Origin: Halalkalibacter oceani
GTDB taxonomy: Bacteria > Bacillota > Bacilli > Bacillales > Bacillaceae_D
Length of the DNA stretch: 64,000 bases
Direction of reading: 5' to 3'
Assembly (NCBI RefSeq): GCF_023715705.1
Contig: NZ_JAMBOS010000003.1
Span: 186,001 to 250,000 of the forward strand
The notes under the pieces are model-generated. The model saw only the letters and a list, made by a program, of their open reading frames with translations. It was not told the DNA's origin and searched no databases. Position 1 is the first letter of the stretch. The number at the start of each line of letters is the position of its first letter. The translations under genes were made by a program, and so were the position numbers. This document shows, piece after piece, positions 46,441-60,754 of the stretch.

Positions 46441-47586
46441 ATGAAAAAGAAAGTGAAAGTATTAACGGTATTTGGCACGAGGCCAGAGGCAATTAAAATG
46501 TCACCGCTCGTGTTGGAACTGAAAAAGCACGAAGACGAGATTGAGTCATTTGTGACGGTCACCGGCCAGCATCGCGAAATGCTCGATCAAGTTCTCGATA
46601 TTTTTCAAGTCGTGCCAGATTATGATTTGAATATTATGAAGGCGCGGCAGACGTTGGCGGATGTCACGACGAATGCTTTGCTCGGTCTCGACGGAACGAT
46701 GAAAGAGCTTCAGCCTGATATCGTACTTGTCCACGGTGATACGACGACAACATTCGTGGCGAGCCTTGCCGCTTTTTACAACCAGATCGCCATCGGCCAT
46801 GTCGAAGCAGGACTGCGGACGTTTAATAAGTATTCACCTTTTCCGGAAGAGGCGAACCGTCAGCTGACAGGGGTGCTGACAGATCTCCATTTTGCGCCGA
46901 CGCGGCAGGCGGCCAAGCATTTGCTGGCTGAAAACAAAGCAGAGGATGCCATCTTTATAACGGGGAATACAGCAATTGATGCCTTGAAAACAACGGTCAG
47001 TGAGACGTATGAGCATGAGATTCTGACAAAGGTTGGCAACAGCCGTCTTGTGCTTCTTACGGCTCACCGCCGGGAGAATCTCGGCCAGCCGATGAAGAAC
47101 ATTTTCAAGGCGGTGCACCGTCTCGTTGAAGCACATCCTGATGTTCAGGTTGTCTACCCGGTTCATTTAAATCCGGCTGTCCGTGAAATAGCCGGAGAGA
47201 TCCTTGGCGATCATGAAAGAATTCATTTGATTGAGCCGCTCGGTGTGGTCGATTTTCACAACTTCGCCGCCAAGGCGGAAATTATTTTGACCGATTCAGG
47301 CGGCGTGCAGGAAGAGGCGCCATCTCTCGGAACGCCCGTCCTTGTGCTGCGTGATACGACCGAACGGCCGGAAGGCATTGAAGCGGGAACGCTGAAGCTC
47401 GCCGGGACCGATGAGGACGATGTCTTTAACATGGCGCATGAGCTGCTGACAAACGGCGAAGCGTACGAGCAAATGGCGAGAGCTTCGAATCCATACGGAG
47501 ATGGTCAGGCGTCGGCCCGAATCGTCGAAGCGATTCTTTACCATTTCGGTCACCGTCCAACCCGCCCAACCCCATTTAACCCATGA
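46441..47586 (+). CDS. mnaA: UDP-N-acetylglucosamine 2-epimerase
   Basis: Non-hydrolysing epimerase giving UDP-ManNAc for teichoic acid linkage units and other wall polymers. 381 residues. FGTRPEAIKMSPLV at the N-terminus, HGDTTTTF around residue 97, HVEAGLRT, and DSGGVQEEAPSLG with RDTTERPEG near 290-310 are all present. The stop codon lies within the left arm of the following hairpin. It follows upp, an arrangement I recall from alkaliphilic and halotolerant Bacillus. Confidence 0.95.
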   Translation: MKKKVKVLTVFGTRPEAIKMSPLVLELKKHEDEIESFVTVTGQHREMLDQVLDIFQVVPDYDLNIMKARQTLADVTTNALLGLDGTMKELQPDIVLVHGDTTTTFVASLAAFYNQIAIGHVEAGLRTFNKYSPFPEEANRQLTGVLTDLHFAPTRQAAKHLLAENKAEDAIFITGNTAIDALKTTVSETYEHEILTKVGNSRLVLLTAHRRENLGQPMKNIFKAVHRLVEAHPDVQVVYPVHLNPAVREIAGEILGDHERIHLIEPLGVVDFHNFAAKAEIILTDSGGVQEEAPSLGTPVLVLRDTTERPEGIEAGTLKLAGTDEDDVFNMAHELLTNGEAYEQMARASNPYGDGQASARIVEAILYHFGHRPTRPTPFNP

Positions 47587-47618
47587 AAAAGGCGCATTAC
47601 CCTTTTTCATGGGTTTTG
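47577..47618 (+). terminator. Terminator overlapping the end of mnaA
   Basis: AACCCATGAAAAAGG (to 47592) pairs with CCTTTTTCATGGGTT (47600-47614), then TTG. The left arm includes the last codons and stop of mnaA. It is followed by ATGAGCGGAGCC (47621), the motif that follows hairpins in the other modules. Confidence 0.75.
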
Positions 47619-47959
47619 CTATGAGCGGAGCCTCTGCCAAAAAAACAGTCCGAAAAAGGGTTTGGCGGACTGTGAGCAGAGAGAGGAGCCATAGCAGCAT
47701 AAGTCAGAGGGGAAAAGCGACTGGGCGTTTTTTCTTAAAAGATAAGGAAGTATAAAAATTTTCGGGATGATTCGGGGCGGGGCGTTGGCTTCGCGCGTTA
47801 CGCGGATGGCTGAAAGAACCCCGCTTTCAGCCATCCTTAAACGATTGTAACGGCTCCGCACGCCGCTTCTAAGAAAAGCCGCAACGCTTTTTTCTTATAC
47901 ATGGATTTCAATGTCTTGCTCATACTACATAACATATGCAGGAAAGAAAGGGGATTGGT
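47587..47959. repeat. Hairpin module C between mnaA and the subtilase gene
   Basis: 373 bases without a gene. After the terminator and ATGAGCGGAGCC come a small stem (ACAGTCCG with CGGACTGT, about 47646-47672) and a nested palindrome. Its inner arms, GGATGGCTGAAAG (47804-47816) and CTTTCAGCCATCC (47824-47836), are perfect. Outer arms run from GGCGTTGGC...GTTAC to GTAAC...GCCGC (about 47780-47866), and an AAAAGC/GCTTTTTT stem follows near 47875-47892. The layout matches module A at 8966-9153 piece by piece, with different stem sequence. Confidence 0.7.
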
Positions 47960-50233
47960 ATGAGTAAGGTATTGAGCTGGCTCTTGGCTGGTGTTGTCAT
48001 TTGTGTACTTGGCTTAAATGGAGCACAGGCTGCTGGCTACCCAGGCTTTCCAGCAGCGGAGAAAATAATTGTCATTGTGACAGCCGCGGAGGATGTCGAT
48101 CATGCAGCTGCTGAAGTGATGGCACAGTGTTCAACATGTGAAATAAGAAAGACTTTTTCTGAAGTGCTAAATGGATTCTCAGTCGAAGTTCTCGAAAGTG
48201 AAGTCGAGCTACTGCGCCAACTCAATGCGATTGAGCGCGTTGATCCGGTTGTTCAATACGAGGCGAAGCTCGATGGCAGCGTGCCGTTTATCGGCGGAGA
48301 TCAGGTGCGGGGCTCGCTCGACCGCAATGGGGACAGGCTGACGGGAAAGGGCATTAAGGTTGCTGTCATTGATACCGGAATTGACTACCGCCACCCTGAT
48401 TTAAAGAGAAATTATAAAGGGGGCTATGACGTCGTTGATTATGATAACGATCCGATGGAGACGATTTCCTCGCAGGGGGCTCCGACGCTGCACGGCACGC
48501 ATGTCGCCGGCATTATCGCCGCCAATGGGCAGGTGAAGGGCGTGGCACCCGAAGCCGAAATTTATGCGTACCGTGCGCTTGGTCCAGGAGGTCAGGGGAC
48601 GACGGAGCAGGTCATTGAGGCGATTGAGAAAGCGGTTGCTGATGGGGTCGATGTCATTAATCTTTCCCTGGGAAATACGGTGAACGGACCCGATTGGCCA
48701 ACGAGCGTGGCGCTTGATAAGGCGGTTGAGGCCGGTATTGTGGCGGTAACGTCGAATGGAAACAGCGGTCCGAATATGTGGACGGTCGGTTCGCCGGGCA
48801 CTTCCACAAAAGCGATCTCCGTTGGCGCCTCAGCCCCGCCGATCCAGACGCCTTATGTGACGGTGGCCGGGCAGGAACGGGAAGTCACCCTCTATCCGTT
48901 GGGAGGGACTCTTCCGTGGGAATTAAAGCGGGATGCGCCGATGGTTGATGTCGGATACGGATTAGAAGAAGACTGGAAAAACAGCGACGTTCAGGGGAAG
49001 ATTGCCTTAATCAAACGAGGGATGATTCCTTTCTCGGAAAAAGCGCAGGCGGCATTAGCGGAAGGCGCGAAAGCTGCGATTATTTACAATAATCTGCCGG
49101 GAGACTTTGTCGGCGTCACGCAAGTTGGCGTTAAGCTTCCGGTCGTCAGCATTTCAAAGGAAGACGGAGAATGGCTGAAGGAGCAGGTGGAGAAAGAAGG
49201 AGATTCCCTGCACATCCGGACGATTTACCGGCATGAGGAGGACTTTATTGCGCCATTCAGTTCAAGAGGACCGGTTACCCAGACATGGGAGGTGAAGCCG
49301 GACTTGGTTGCGCCGGGAGTGGCGATTGACAGCACGGTTCCGAACGGCTATCTCGGGTTGAACGGGACGAGCATGTCAGCTCCGCATGTTGCCGGGGCGG
49401 CGGCGCTAGTGAAGCAGGCCCATCCGGATTGGACTCCGGAACAGATCAAGGCAGCGTTGATGAACAGTGCGAAAAAGCTCGTAACAAAAGAGGGTGAGCC
49501 TTATCTGCCGTATGAGCAGGGAGCCGGGCGCCTTCAAGTCGACAAGGCAGTCGAAGCGACGACGCTGGCTTACCCCGGTGCGTTAACATTTGGAAAATGG
49601 TCAAAGGATGATCCGCGTGAAAAGCGTCAGGTGAGCTTTACGGTCGAGAACGTTGGAGACAGGACAAACACCTATCACATCAATCCGCCGTTTGAAGCGC
49701 CCGACGGACTGCAGTGGGAGGTGCCTTATGCAGTGACGCTCGCTCCGGGAGAAAAGGAAGAGGTGGCGATTCAGCTCGATCTTTTTCCGGCTGTCCTTGA
49801 AGAAGGAATTCATCACGGTGATGTTGTCGTCGAAGGAGGCGATGAGGATATTATTGTGCCGTATGTCTTTTTTATCGAGGAGCCAGATTATCCAAGAGTG
49901 ATGGCTTTCAGCTTTGCGCCGGGAGATGCGCCGGGGGAATACCGCTACGAGCTGTATTTGCCGGGTGGCGCGGAAGAGGTTGGAATTGCTCTTTATGATC
50001 CCGATACATTCGAATTTATCCGTTTTCTTGACGTCAAGCATAATGTCGGCCGCGGCATGACAGGAGGACAATGGAAGGAGCTTGATTTGGAGGAGGGAAC
50101 CTATAAAGCATTGGTCTACGCAAGGCAGGATGGCAAGGAGGATACAATAGAAGCGCTGATTACAGTGGGGGAATATCTCCCCCCTGAAAGGCAGGGGACA
50201 GAGGTCCAATTTAGACCTACTTTACCAAACTAA
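47960..50233 (+). CDS. Secreted subtilisin-family serine protease (Vpr-like)
   Basis: 757-residue S8 protease. Signal peptide about residues 1-25 (ends AQA), then an I9-type propeptide to about 100. The catalytic triad is Asp in VAVIDTGID, His in LHGTHVAG and Ser in NGTSMSAPHVAG. A protease-associated (PA) domain is inserted between His and Ser (about 300-410, KIALIKRG...AAIIYNN). The C-terminal ~200 residues are beta-rich, Glu-rich and unassigned. Domain order is that of Vpr, the minor extracellular protease of Bacillus. ATG 47960 with AAAGGGG upstream is chosen over 47936. It is inserted between mnaA and the atp operon. Confidence 0.93.
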   Translation: MSKVLSWLLAGVVICVLGLNGAQAAGYPGFPAAEKIIVIVTAAEDVDHAAAEVMAQCSTCEIRKTFSEVLNGFSVEVLESEVELLRQLNAIERVDPVVQYEAKLDGSVPFIGGDQVRGSLDRNGDRLTGKGIKVAVIDTGIDYRHPDLKRNYKGGYDVVDYDNDPMETISSQGAPTLHGTHVAGIIAANGQVKGVAPEAEIYAYRALGPGGQGTTEQVIEAIEKAVADGVDVINLSLGNTVNGPDWPTSVALDKAVEAGIVAVTSNGNSGPNMWTVGSPGTSTKAISVGASAPPIQTPYVTVAGQEREVTLYPLGGTLPWELKRDAPMVDVGYGLEEDWKNSDVQGKIALIKRGMIPFSEKAQAALAEGAKAAIIYNNLPGDFVGVTQVGVKLPVVSISKEDGEWLKEQVEKEGDSLHIRTIYRHEEDFIAPFSSRGPVTQTWEVKPDLVAPGVAIDSTVPNGYLGLNGTSMSAPHVAGAAALVKQAHPDWTPEQIKAALMNSAKKLVTKEGEPYLPYEQGAGRLQVDKAVEATTLAYPGALTFGKWSKDDPREKRQVSFTVENVGDRTNTYHINPPFEAPDGLQWEVPYAVTLAPGEKEEVAIQLDLFPAVLEEGIHHGDVVVEGGDEDIIVPYVFFIEEPDYPRVMAFSFAPGDAPGEYRYELYLPGGAEEVGIALYDPDTFEFIRFLDVKHNVGRGMTGGQWKELDLEEGTYKALVYARQDGKEDTIEALITVGEYLPPERQGTEVQFRPTLPN

Positions 50234-50328
50234 TGCAATAAAGCAGGGCTTGCCGCTACTGTTTTTGACAGATATGTGAACGCAAAAAGGATGAGGGGTA
50301 ATCTCTGTTGATTTAATAGTAAAACACA

Positions 50329-50357
50329 TTGACATGAGGTTATCCCTATTGTAAGAT
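50329..50357 (+). promoter_or_regulatory. Sigma-A promoter of the atp operon
   Basis: TTGACA (50329-50334), exact consensus, 17-base spacer, TAAGAT (50352-50357). It leaves an 80-base leader before atpZ. Confidence 0.85.
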
Positions 50358-50439
50358 TACAAAGGGTAAAATGGTAAGGGTTACAGTACATAAGGCGGGT
50401 TGGTTCTTTAAAAAGCCATAAGGTTTGAGGAGGCAAGTT

Positions 50440-50666
50440 ATGCCTGATAACAGACGCAGCCCTTGGAGAGCAATGGTACTTGTTTCTATCATATCCTCCT
50501 ATATTGTAGGTGGCGTGTTAGGTGGGGTTTTCTTAGGTTTATGGCTGGATTCAAAATTTGCTACACAGCCTTTGTTCCTGATCAGCTTTCTTTTATTGGG
50601 ACTCTCTACCGGACTTTATGGAACGTATCACGCGATTCAGCCTTTTTTAGGAGACGATGCACAGAA

Positions 50667-50670
<4 letters not shown>
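50440..50670 (+). CDS. atpZ: AtpZ/AtpI-family small membrane protein
   Basis: 76-residue protein with two transmembrane helices (SIISSYIVGGVLGGVFLGLW and the following LISFLLLGLSTGLYGTYH) of the ATPase_gene1 family. In alkaliphilic Bacillus atpZ precedes atpI in the atp operon; AtpZ and AtpI have been linked to Mg2+ supply and c-ring assembly. ATG 50440 follows GAGGAGG; the gene overlaps atpI by four bases. It is the first gene of the operon. Confidence 0.85.
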
Positions 50671-51778
<1,108 letters not shown>

Positions 51779-51849
51779 GTGAACACTGTCCTTTGCCGGA
51801 CATTATATAAATTTACTAAAATTCATAACCAATTTAAGGAGGAAGTTAA

Positions 51850-52065
<216 letters not shown>

Positions 52066-52087
52066 GAATGCCGGAACATACAAGGTC

Positions 52088-52140
52088 ACATAAGCAAAAT
52101 GGCGATAGCGTTCTCTATGAACCTTCGCCATTCCTTATGT
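52088..52140 (+). other. Stable stem-loop between atpE and atpF
   Basis: ACATAAG (52088-52094) with CTTATGT (52134-52140), and AATGGCGA (52098-52105) with TCGCCATT (52125-52132), form one long stem with a 19-base loop. No T run follows, so it is not a terminator. It could protect or process the mRNA 3' of atpE, where more c than b subunit is needed. Confidence 0.65.
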
Positions 52141-52235
52141 AGCTTGTTGTAAATGAGCTTAACGTATTAAATCGTAGGAAGTATTCATAGAGATTATCCT
52201 TTTTAATCTTCATAATGAAGAAAGGAGTGAATGAA

Positions 52236-52721
52236 GTGGATGTCAATTGGGGATCAGCGATTTATCAGTTAGTGGCGTTCGTTACTTTGCTGTTATTAGT
52301 CAGCAAATTTGCGCTTAAGCCGCTTATGGGAGTAATGGAGAAGCGTGAACAACTTGTAAATGAACAAATAGACTCTGCTGAAAAGACACGTAAAGAAGCA
52401 GATGCTTTTATTAATGAACAGCGTAAAGAACTAGAAAAGGCTCGCGTAGAGGCGCAGAAGATCATTGATCAGGCGAAGAAACTCAGTGAGCAGCAGGCTC
52501 AGGATATTATCCAGCAGGCGAGAGAAAACGCTGAACGGGTAAAAGATTCTGCTTTGGCGGAAATTCAACGTGAAAAAGAACAGGCCGTTACTTCTCTTCG
52601 TGAACAGGTAGCAAGTCTATCCGTTTTAGTTGCAACTAAAGTAATTGAAAAGGAACTTGATGCGAAGGAGCAGGAGAAGCTTGTGCAGGAGTATCTTAAA
52701 GAGGTAGGCGAAGGGCTATGA
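52236..52721 (+). CDS. atpF: ATP synthase subunit b
   Basis: 161-residue b subunit, the peripheral stalk. One membrane helix (AIYQLVAFVTLLLLVSKFAL) is followed by a long charged coiled coil rich in Glu, Lys and Gln. GTG 52236 has AAAGGAG upstream at normal distance; the ATG at 52215 precedes that site. It overlaps atpH by four bases. Confidence 0.94.
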   Translation: MDVNWGSAIYQLVAFVTLLLLVSKFALKPLMGVMEKREQLVNEQIDSAEKTRKEADAFINEQRKELEKARVEAQKIIDQAKKLSEQQAQDIIQQARENAERVKDSALAEIQREKEQAVTSLREQVASLSVLVATKVIEKELDAKEQEKLVQEYLKEVGEGL

Positions 52722-53266
52722 GTAATCAAATAGCAGCCAATCGCTATGCACAAGCCCTTTTTCAGCTTGCGCAGGAAAAGAACCTTCTCGAAACAGTGAG
52801 CAGCGAGCTGGAGCTGGTGAAGAATGTTTATGAATCAACACCTGAATTTGGCCGATTCTTAAACCACCCGAAGGTCAGCGATGCACAGAAGCAGGCGTTC
52901 ATTCAAAAAAGCTTTGGAAAGGCAATAAGTGAAACGAGCTTACATACGTTTTATCTGCTTATTGACCGGAAGCGGACAGATGAACTTGTACCGATGATTA
53001 AAACGTTTCAAGCTTTGGCCTATGAAGCTCAAAATATGGCGGAAGGGCTTGTCTATTCAGCTAAGCCGCTTTCGGAGCAGGAAATACAGCAAATTGCTGA
53101 GCTGTTTGCCAGCAAAGTCGGCAAAGCAAAGCTTGTTGTGAAAAATATTGTCAATCAGGATTTGATTGGCGGCATTAAGGTCCGCATTGGGGACCGTATT
53201 TTTGACGGTAGTGTTAAAGCACAGCTTGACCGTATCGAGCGCGAGCTTAGTACCGGAACACGCTAG
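52718..53266 (+). CDS. atpH: ATP synthase subunit delta
   Basis: 182-residue delta (OSCP-type) subunit joining the b stalk to F1. The helical N-terminal domain begins ANRYAQALFQLAQEK, and the C-terminal signature is LIGGIKVRIGDRIFDGSVKAQLDRI. It overlaps atpF (ATGA), showing coupled translation. Confidence 0.96.
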   Translation: MSNQIAANRYAQALFQLAQEKNLLETVSSELELVKNVYESTPEFGRFLNHPKVSDAQKQAFIQKSFGKAISETSLHTFYLLIDRKRTDELVPMIKTFQALAYEAQNMAEGLVYSAKPLSEQEIQQIAELFASKVGKAKLVVKNIVNQDLIGGIKVRIGDRIFDGSVKAQLDRIERELSTGTR

Positions 53267-53282
53267 TAGAAGATAGGGGTGA

Positions 53283-54800
<1,518 letters not shown>

Positions 54801-54855
54801 TTGCTAGAACCAGGAATGAGGAGCTTTCCTCATTAGTTTTTCAAAAAGGTGGTGA

Positions 54856-55719
<864 letters not shown>

Positions 55720-55851
55720 AGATCGGATACGGCGGCGTCTTTTTTTGTGAAGGACGCTGCTGACGGAGATAAAATGAAATGCCTGTCTCTTAAGGGATTA
55801 GACATTATGATTGATCGATAACAGCTGAATATAGTTATATAGGAGGGATAG

Positions 55852-57270
<1,419 letters not shown>

Positions 57271-57321
57271 TCCCCTTTGATCCGGCCAGCATACTTGGAT
57301 GCATGGTCGCTCAGGTAATAA

Positions 57322-57768
<447 letters not shown>

Positions 57769-57769
57769 A

Positions 57770-57803
57770 AAAGGACTGACCCTGATGGGTCGGTCTTTTT
57801 TTA
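57770..57803 (+). terminator. Terminator of the atp operon
   Basis: GACTGACCC and GGGTCGGTC around TGAT, preceded by an A run and followed by seven T. Confidence 0.92.
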
Positions 57804-58037
57804 TGCCAACCTTTGCAGGCGGGAACCGCTTTTAGTTGGCTGATATGCCTCAATCCCTTTTGCTTAAAGGTATTGTCGCTTTTTGTGAGCAATTGTTGAA
57901 CATTATCAAAAAAAATAGGTCCGAACAACCACGAAGAAAACCTGTTTTAGCAGTAGATTTTTTTATGATAATCCGTTACTATGGAGGGTGGATTGCTTTA
58001 TATCCGCAAGAAGATCAAGGATAAAGGAGTAATGACA

Positions 58038-58274
58038 GTGCTGGAAGGATTTGGGCAACAAGCAGTCATACATATTGTCGTCAACATCTTTTTCTTAGCT
58101 GCTACATGGTGGGCATTACAATCCTTTCGATTTGATCTTTTTGTCAAGGATCCGGAAGGGCCAAAGGCAAAAGCGCTGGTGATTCTGATTACAATCGCCA
58201 TTGCTCACCTTGTCAGCCAGTTTTTCCTCGACTATTTAAATTCTTCCTTAATGCTTAGGTATTTATGGGAATAA
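58038..58274 (+). CDS. ywzB: DUF1146 membrane protein YwzB
   Basis: 78-residue protein with two transmembrane helices (AVIHIVVNIFFLAATWWAL and LVILITIAIAHLVSQFFLDY) separated by a short charged loop, ending LRYLW as in B. subtilis YwzB. Function unknown. Its place between atpC and ywmB is conserved. GTG 58038 has AAAGGAG eight bases upstream; ATG 58032 is only two bases from that site, and a longer frame from 57981 is less likely. Confidence 0.85.
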   Translation: MLEGFGQQAVIHIVVNIFFLAATWWALQSFRFDLFVKDPEGPKAKALVILITIAIAHLVSQFFLDYLNSSLMLRYLWE

Positions 58275-58370
58275 ATCATGTCGAGTGATGACTACAACTT
58301 CCATGTATGGATCACTCCCCAATGGTCAAAATGAGTAGTAATTAGACTTTCTCGGGGAGGAGAAACGCAT

Positions 58371-59129
58371 ATGACGTTTTGGAGATGGGTTGTTATTGGT
58401 TTTGTTTTATCTGCATGTGGGTATATTCATGTACAGAGCTCGGAGGCATATGACGGATCTGGTCAGCCACTTGAAGAGCTGCTTCAATTTGCGAAAAATG
58501 AGCAGCTTGATGTAAACGAGTGGCAAGTTCGTGTCCGCGAGGATGAGCGTGGTTATGTATCGAAACAAGCGTTCATCAAGGAAGTGCGATCTTTGGCAAA
58601 GATGCTATCTGGCTGGAAAGAAGAATCCGTTTCACTCGATGGTTCGGAGTGGAAGGCTCTTTTTACATATGATAATCCAGAACATCAGATGACGGAGTCT
58701 GTGCAGCTCTTCGCATACCAAGACGTTCGAGCAGATCAGCACGCTGCCTTATTAACGTATACCGTTAAAGGAAGAGGCAACCCTGGTGAAGAGTTGGTAA
58801 GACATCAGGAAATGATCGAGCAAAGAGTTCAGCAGCTTGATCTTATGCGATCTGACGTATATGTTCAAATTCAAGCTTATGATAACAAAAACAGAAATGT
58901 ATCAAACGAAGAATTGGCACGAACTTGGGTAACAAAGCTTGGCGCAAAAAAGGTTGAAGCTCTTTATGAAGAGAGTTTTGTTTCTCTGTCAGCGTATAAC
59001 CCCGATTGGCCAACAGGAATTGTAACAAATGATCATGAAATGAATGTCCAGCTCGCGATCCGGGAACAAGGATTGGGCGCGAGAACTACAGTAACATTAG
59101 GAACGCCTATTATTACCACTGAATATTGA
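58371..59129 (+). CDS. ywmB: YwmB family protein
   Basis: 252-residue exported protein with an N-terminal signal segment ([20 protein letters not shown]). It matches YwmB, a family of unknown role with a two-fold TATA-box-binding-protein-like fold, by position before murAA and by size. The signal contains a cysteine (SACG), so it may be a lipoprotein. RBS GGGGAGGAG. The family appears in spore formers; I infer no function. Confidence 0.85.
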   Translation: MTFWRWVVIGFVLSACGYIHVQSSEAYDGSGQPLEELLQFAKNEQLDVNEWQVRVREDERGYVSKQAFIKEVRSLAKMLSGWKEESVSLDGSEWKALFTYDNPEHQMTESVQLFAYQDVRADQHAALLTYTVKGRGNPGEELVRHQEMIEQRVQQLDLMRSDVYVQIQAYDNKNRNVSNEELARTWVTKLGAKKVEALYEESFVSLSAYNPDWPTGIVTNDHEMNVQLAIREQGLGARTTVTLGTPIITTEY

Positions 59130-59170
59130 TGATAGAGAAGAGAATATATTTAGACGCGGAGGGGAATACG

Positions 59171-60496
59171 TTGGAGAAAATTATTGTCCGGGGTGGCAAT
59201 CGGCTGCACGGCAAAATCAAGGTAGAAGGCGCAAAGAATGCTGTACTCCCTGTTATTGCTGCCTCGATTTTGGCTGAACGTGGCACCAGCCACATTTATG
59301 ATGTGCCATCATTGGCAGATGTATACACGATGAAAGAAGTACTACGCAATTTAAATATTGAAGTCGAATATGAAAATAGAAGCTTCCATGTCAATGCGGA
59401 AAGTGTCCTGAAGACAGAAGCTCCATTTGAATATGTACGGAAGATGAGAGCTTCTTTTCTTGTGATGGGACCATTACTGGCGCGTGTCGGCAAAGCGCGA
59501 ATCGCACTGCCGGGCGGATGCGCGATCGGTTCGCGTCCAATCGATCAGCACTTGAAAGGCTTTGAAGCGATGGGGGCAAAAGTCGAAATCGGAAAAGGCT
59601 TTATCGAGGCGCAGGTCGACGGACGTTTGCAAGGAGCAAAGATCTATCTCGACTTCCCAAGTGTCGGCGCAACGGAAAATATTATGATGGCCGCGACGAT
59701 GGCAGAAGGTACGACAATCATTGAAAATGCCGCGGAAGAACCGGAAATTGTCTGTTTAGCGAACTATTTAAACGCGATGGGAGCAAAGGTCCGGGGTGCT
59801 GGAACAGGTATTATCCGCATTGAAGGTGTCGAGGGATTACAGGGGGCGGAACATACTGTGATTCCTGACCGAATTGAAGCCGGTACATTTATGGTGGCAG
59901 CGGCGATCACAAAGGGCGACCTTATTGTGGAAGGGGCTGTAGCTGAACACCTTCGGCCTCTTATTGCCAAAATGGAAGAAATGGGTGTCACCATTACGGA
60001 AGTTGAAAATGGATTACATGTCATTGGGCCGGAAACATTAAAGCCTGTTGATATTAAAACGATGCCTCATCCTGGATTCCCCACTGATATGCAGGCACAA
60101 ATGATGGCGCTGCTCTTGCAGGCAAACGGTACGAGTGTCATTACCGAGACGGTGTTTGAGAACCGTTATATGCATGTGGAAGAATTCCGTCGCATGAACA
60201 GCAACATTAAGATTGAAGGACGTTCAGCGATCATCACAGGTCCGAATCAGCTTCAGGGCGCTGAAGTTGCGGCGACGGACTTACGAGCAGGAGCAGCGCT
60301 TATTTTAGCCGGGCTTGTGGCGGACGGCGTCACTCGGGTTACTGAATTACAGCATATTGACAGAGGTTATGTCAACCTGGCTGCCAAGCTGCAGGCAATT
60401 GGAGCAGATGTGGAGCGCATTGAGGAAGTCGCTGAAAGCGGAATTGACAACCTTGAGGCTCCGGCGTCTTTACGTCTTAATACGAATTTTGTTTAA
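59171..60496 (+). CDS. murAA: UDP-GlcNAc 1-carboxyvinyltransferase 1
   Basis: Main MurA enzyme of cell-wall synthesis. 441 residues. [16 protein letters not shown] at the N-terminus, [19 protein letters not shown] with the active-site cysteine around residue 117, and [15 protein letters not shown] are conserved. The start is TTG 59171: GGAGGGG lies six bases upstream and the product then begins MEKIIVRGG, the same as B. subtilis MurAA. The longer frame from 59126 has no ribosome site. Position between ywmB and spoIID is that of murAA. Confidence 0.96.
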   Translation: MEKIIVRGGNRLHGKIKVEGAKNAVLPVIAASILAERGTSHIYDVPSLADVYTMKEVLRNLNIEVEYENRSFHVNAESVLKTEAPFEYVRKMRASFLVMGPLLARVGKARIALPGGCAIGSRPIDQHLKGFEAMGAKVEIGKGFIEAQVDGRLQGAKIYLDFPSVGATENIMMAATMAEGTTIIENAAEEPEIVCLANYLNAMGAKVRGAGTGIIRIEGVEGLQGAEHTVIPDRIEAGTFMVAAAITKGDLIVEGAVAEHLRPLIAKMEEMGVTITEVENGLHVIGPETLKPVDIKTMPHPGFPTDMQAQMMALLLQANGTSVITETVFENRYMHVEEFRRMNSNIKIEGRSAIITGPNQLQGAEVAATDLRAGAALILAGLVADGVTRVTELQHIDRGYVNLAAKLQAIGADVERIEEVAESGIDNLEAPASLRLNTNFV

Positions 60497-60501
60497 GTCA
60501 A

Positions 60502-60543
60502 AATGTCTCAAAAGGGAACTAACACCTTTTTGGGACATTTTTA
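60502..60543 (+). terminator. Terminator after murAA
   Basis: AATGTCTCAAAAGG and CCTTTTTGGGACATT around a 10-base loop, followed by TTT. The arm sequence resembles that after fbaA (TGTCTCAAAAG). Confidence 0.8.
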
Positions 60544-60703
60544 TGAAAACTAGGCTGGTTTAGCAATGGCTCTACACGCCACACGCCCGTTGTGAGAAAC
60601 CCACTCACAACGGGCTTTAAAAAAAGATCGTGGCGGTTCCGCTCATTGCAAGAGGCTGGGAAAAAGGTGAAAAAGAACCTTTTCCCAGCCTCTTGTTCTA
60701 TTT
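60544..60703 (-). repeat. Hairpin module D, inverted copy
   Basis: Reads on the minus strand: hairpin GAGGCTGGGAAAAGG with CCTTTTTCCCAGCCTC (60652-60697), motif ATGAGCGGAACCG (60646 back to 60634), GCCACGATC, then AAGCCCGTTGTGAG with its complement (about 60583-60619). The same series occurs on the plus strand at 62918-63050. On the plus strand the first hairpin may still act as a terminator, since TTGTTCT follows. Confidence 0.75.
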
Positions 60704-60754
60704 ACTGGCAAGCCTTCATATACTGTAAGGAACTATACTAATGGAGGACTATTC

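Noticed and set aside
49601-50209. 202-codon minus-strand open frame inside the subtilase gene
   Set aside because: Antisense to the C-terminal part of an intact secreted protease; no start signal or family pattern.
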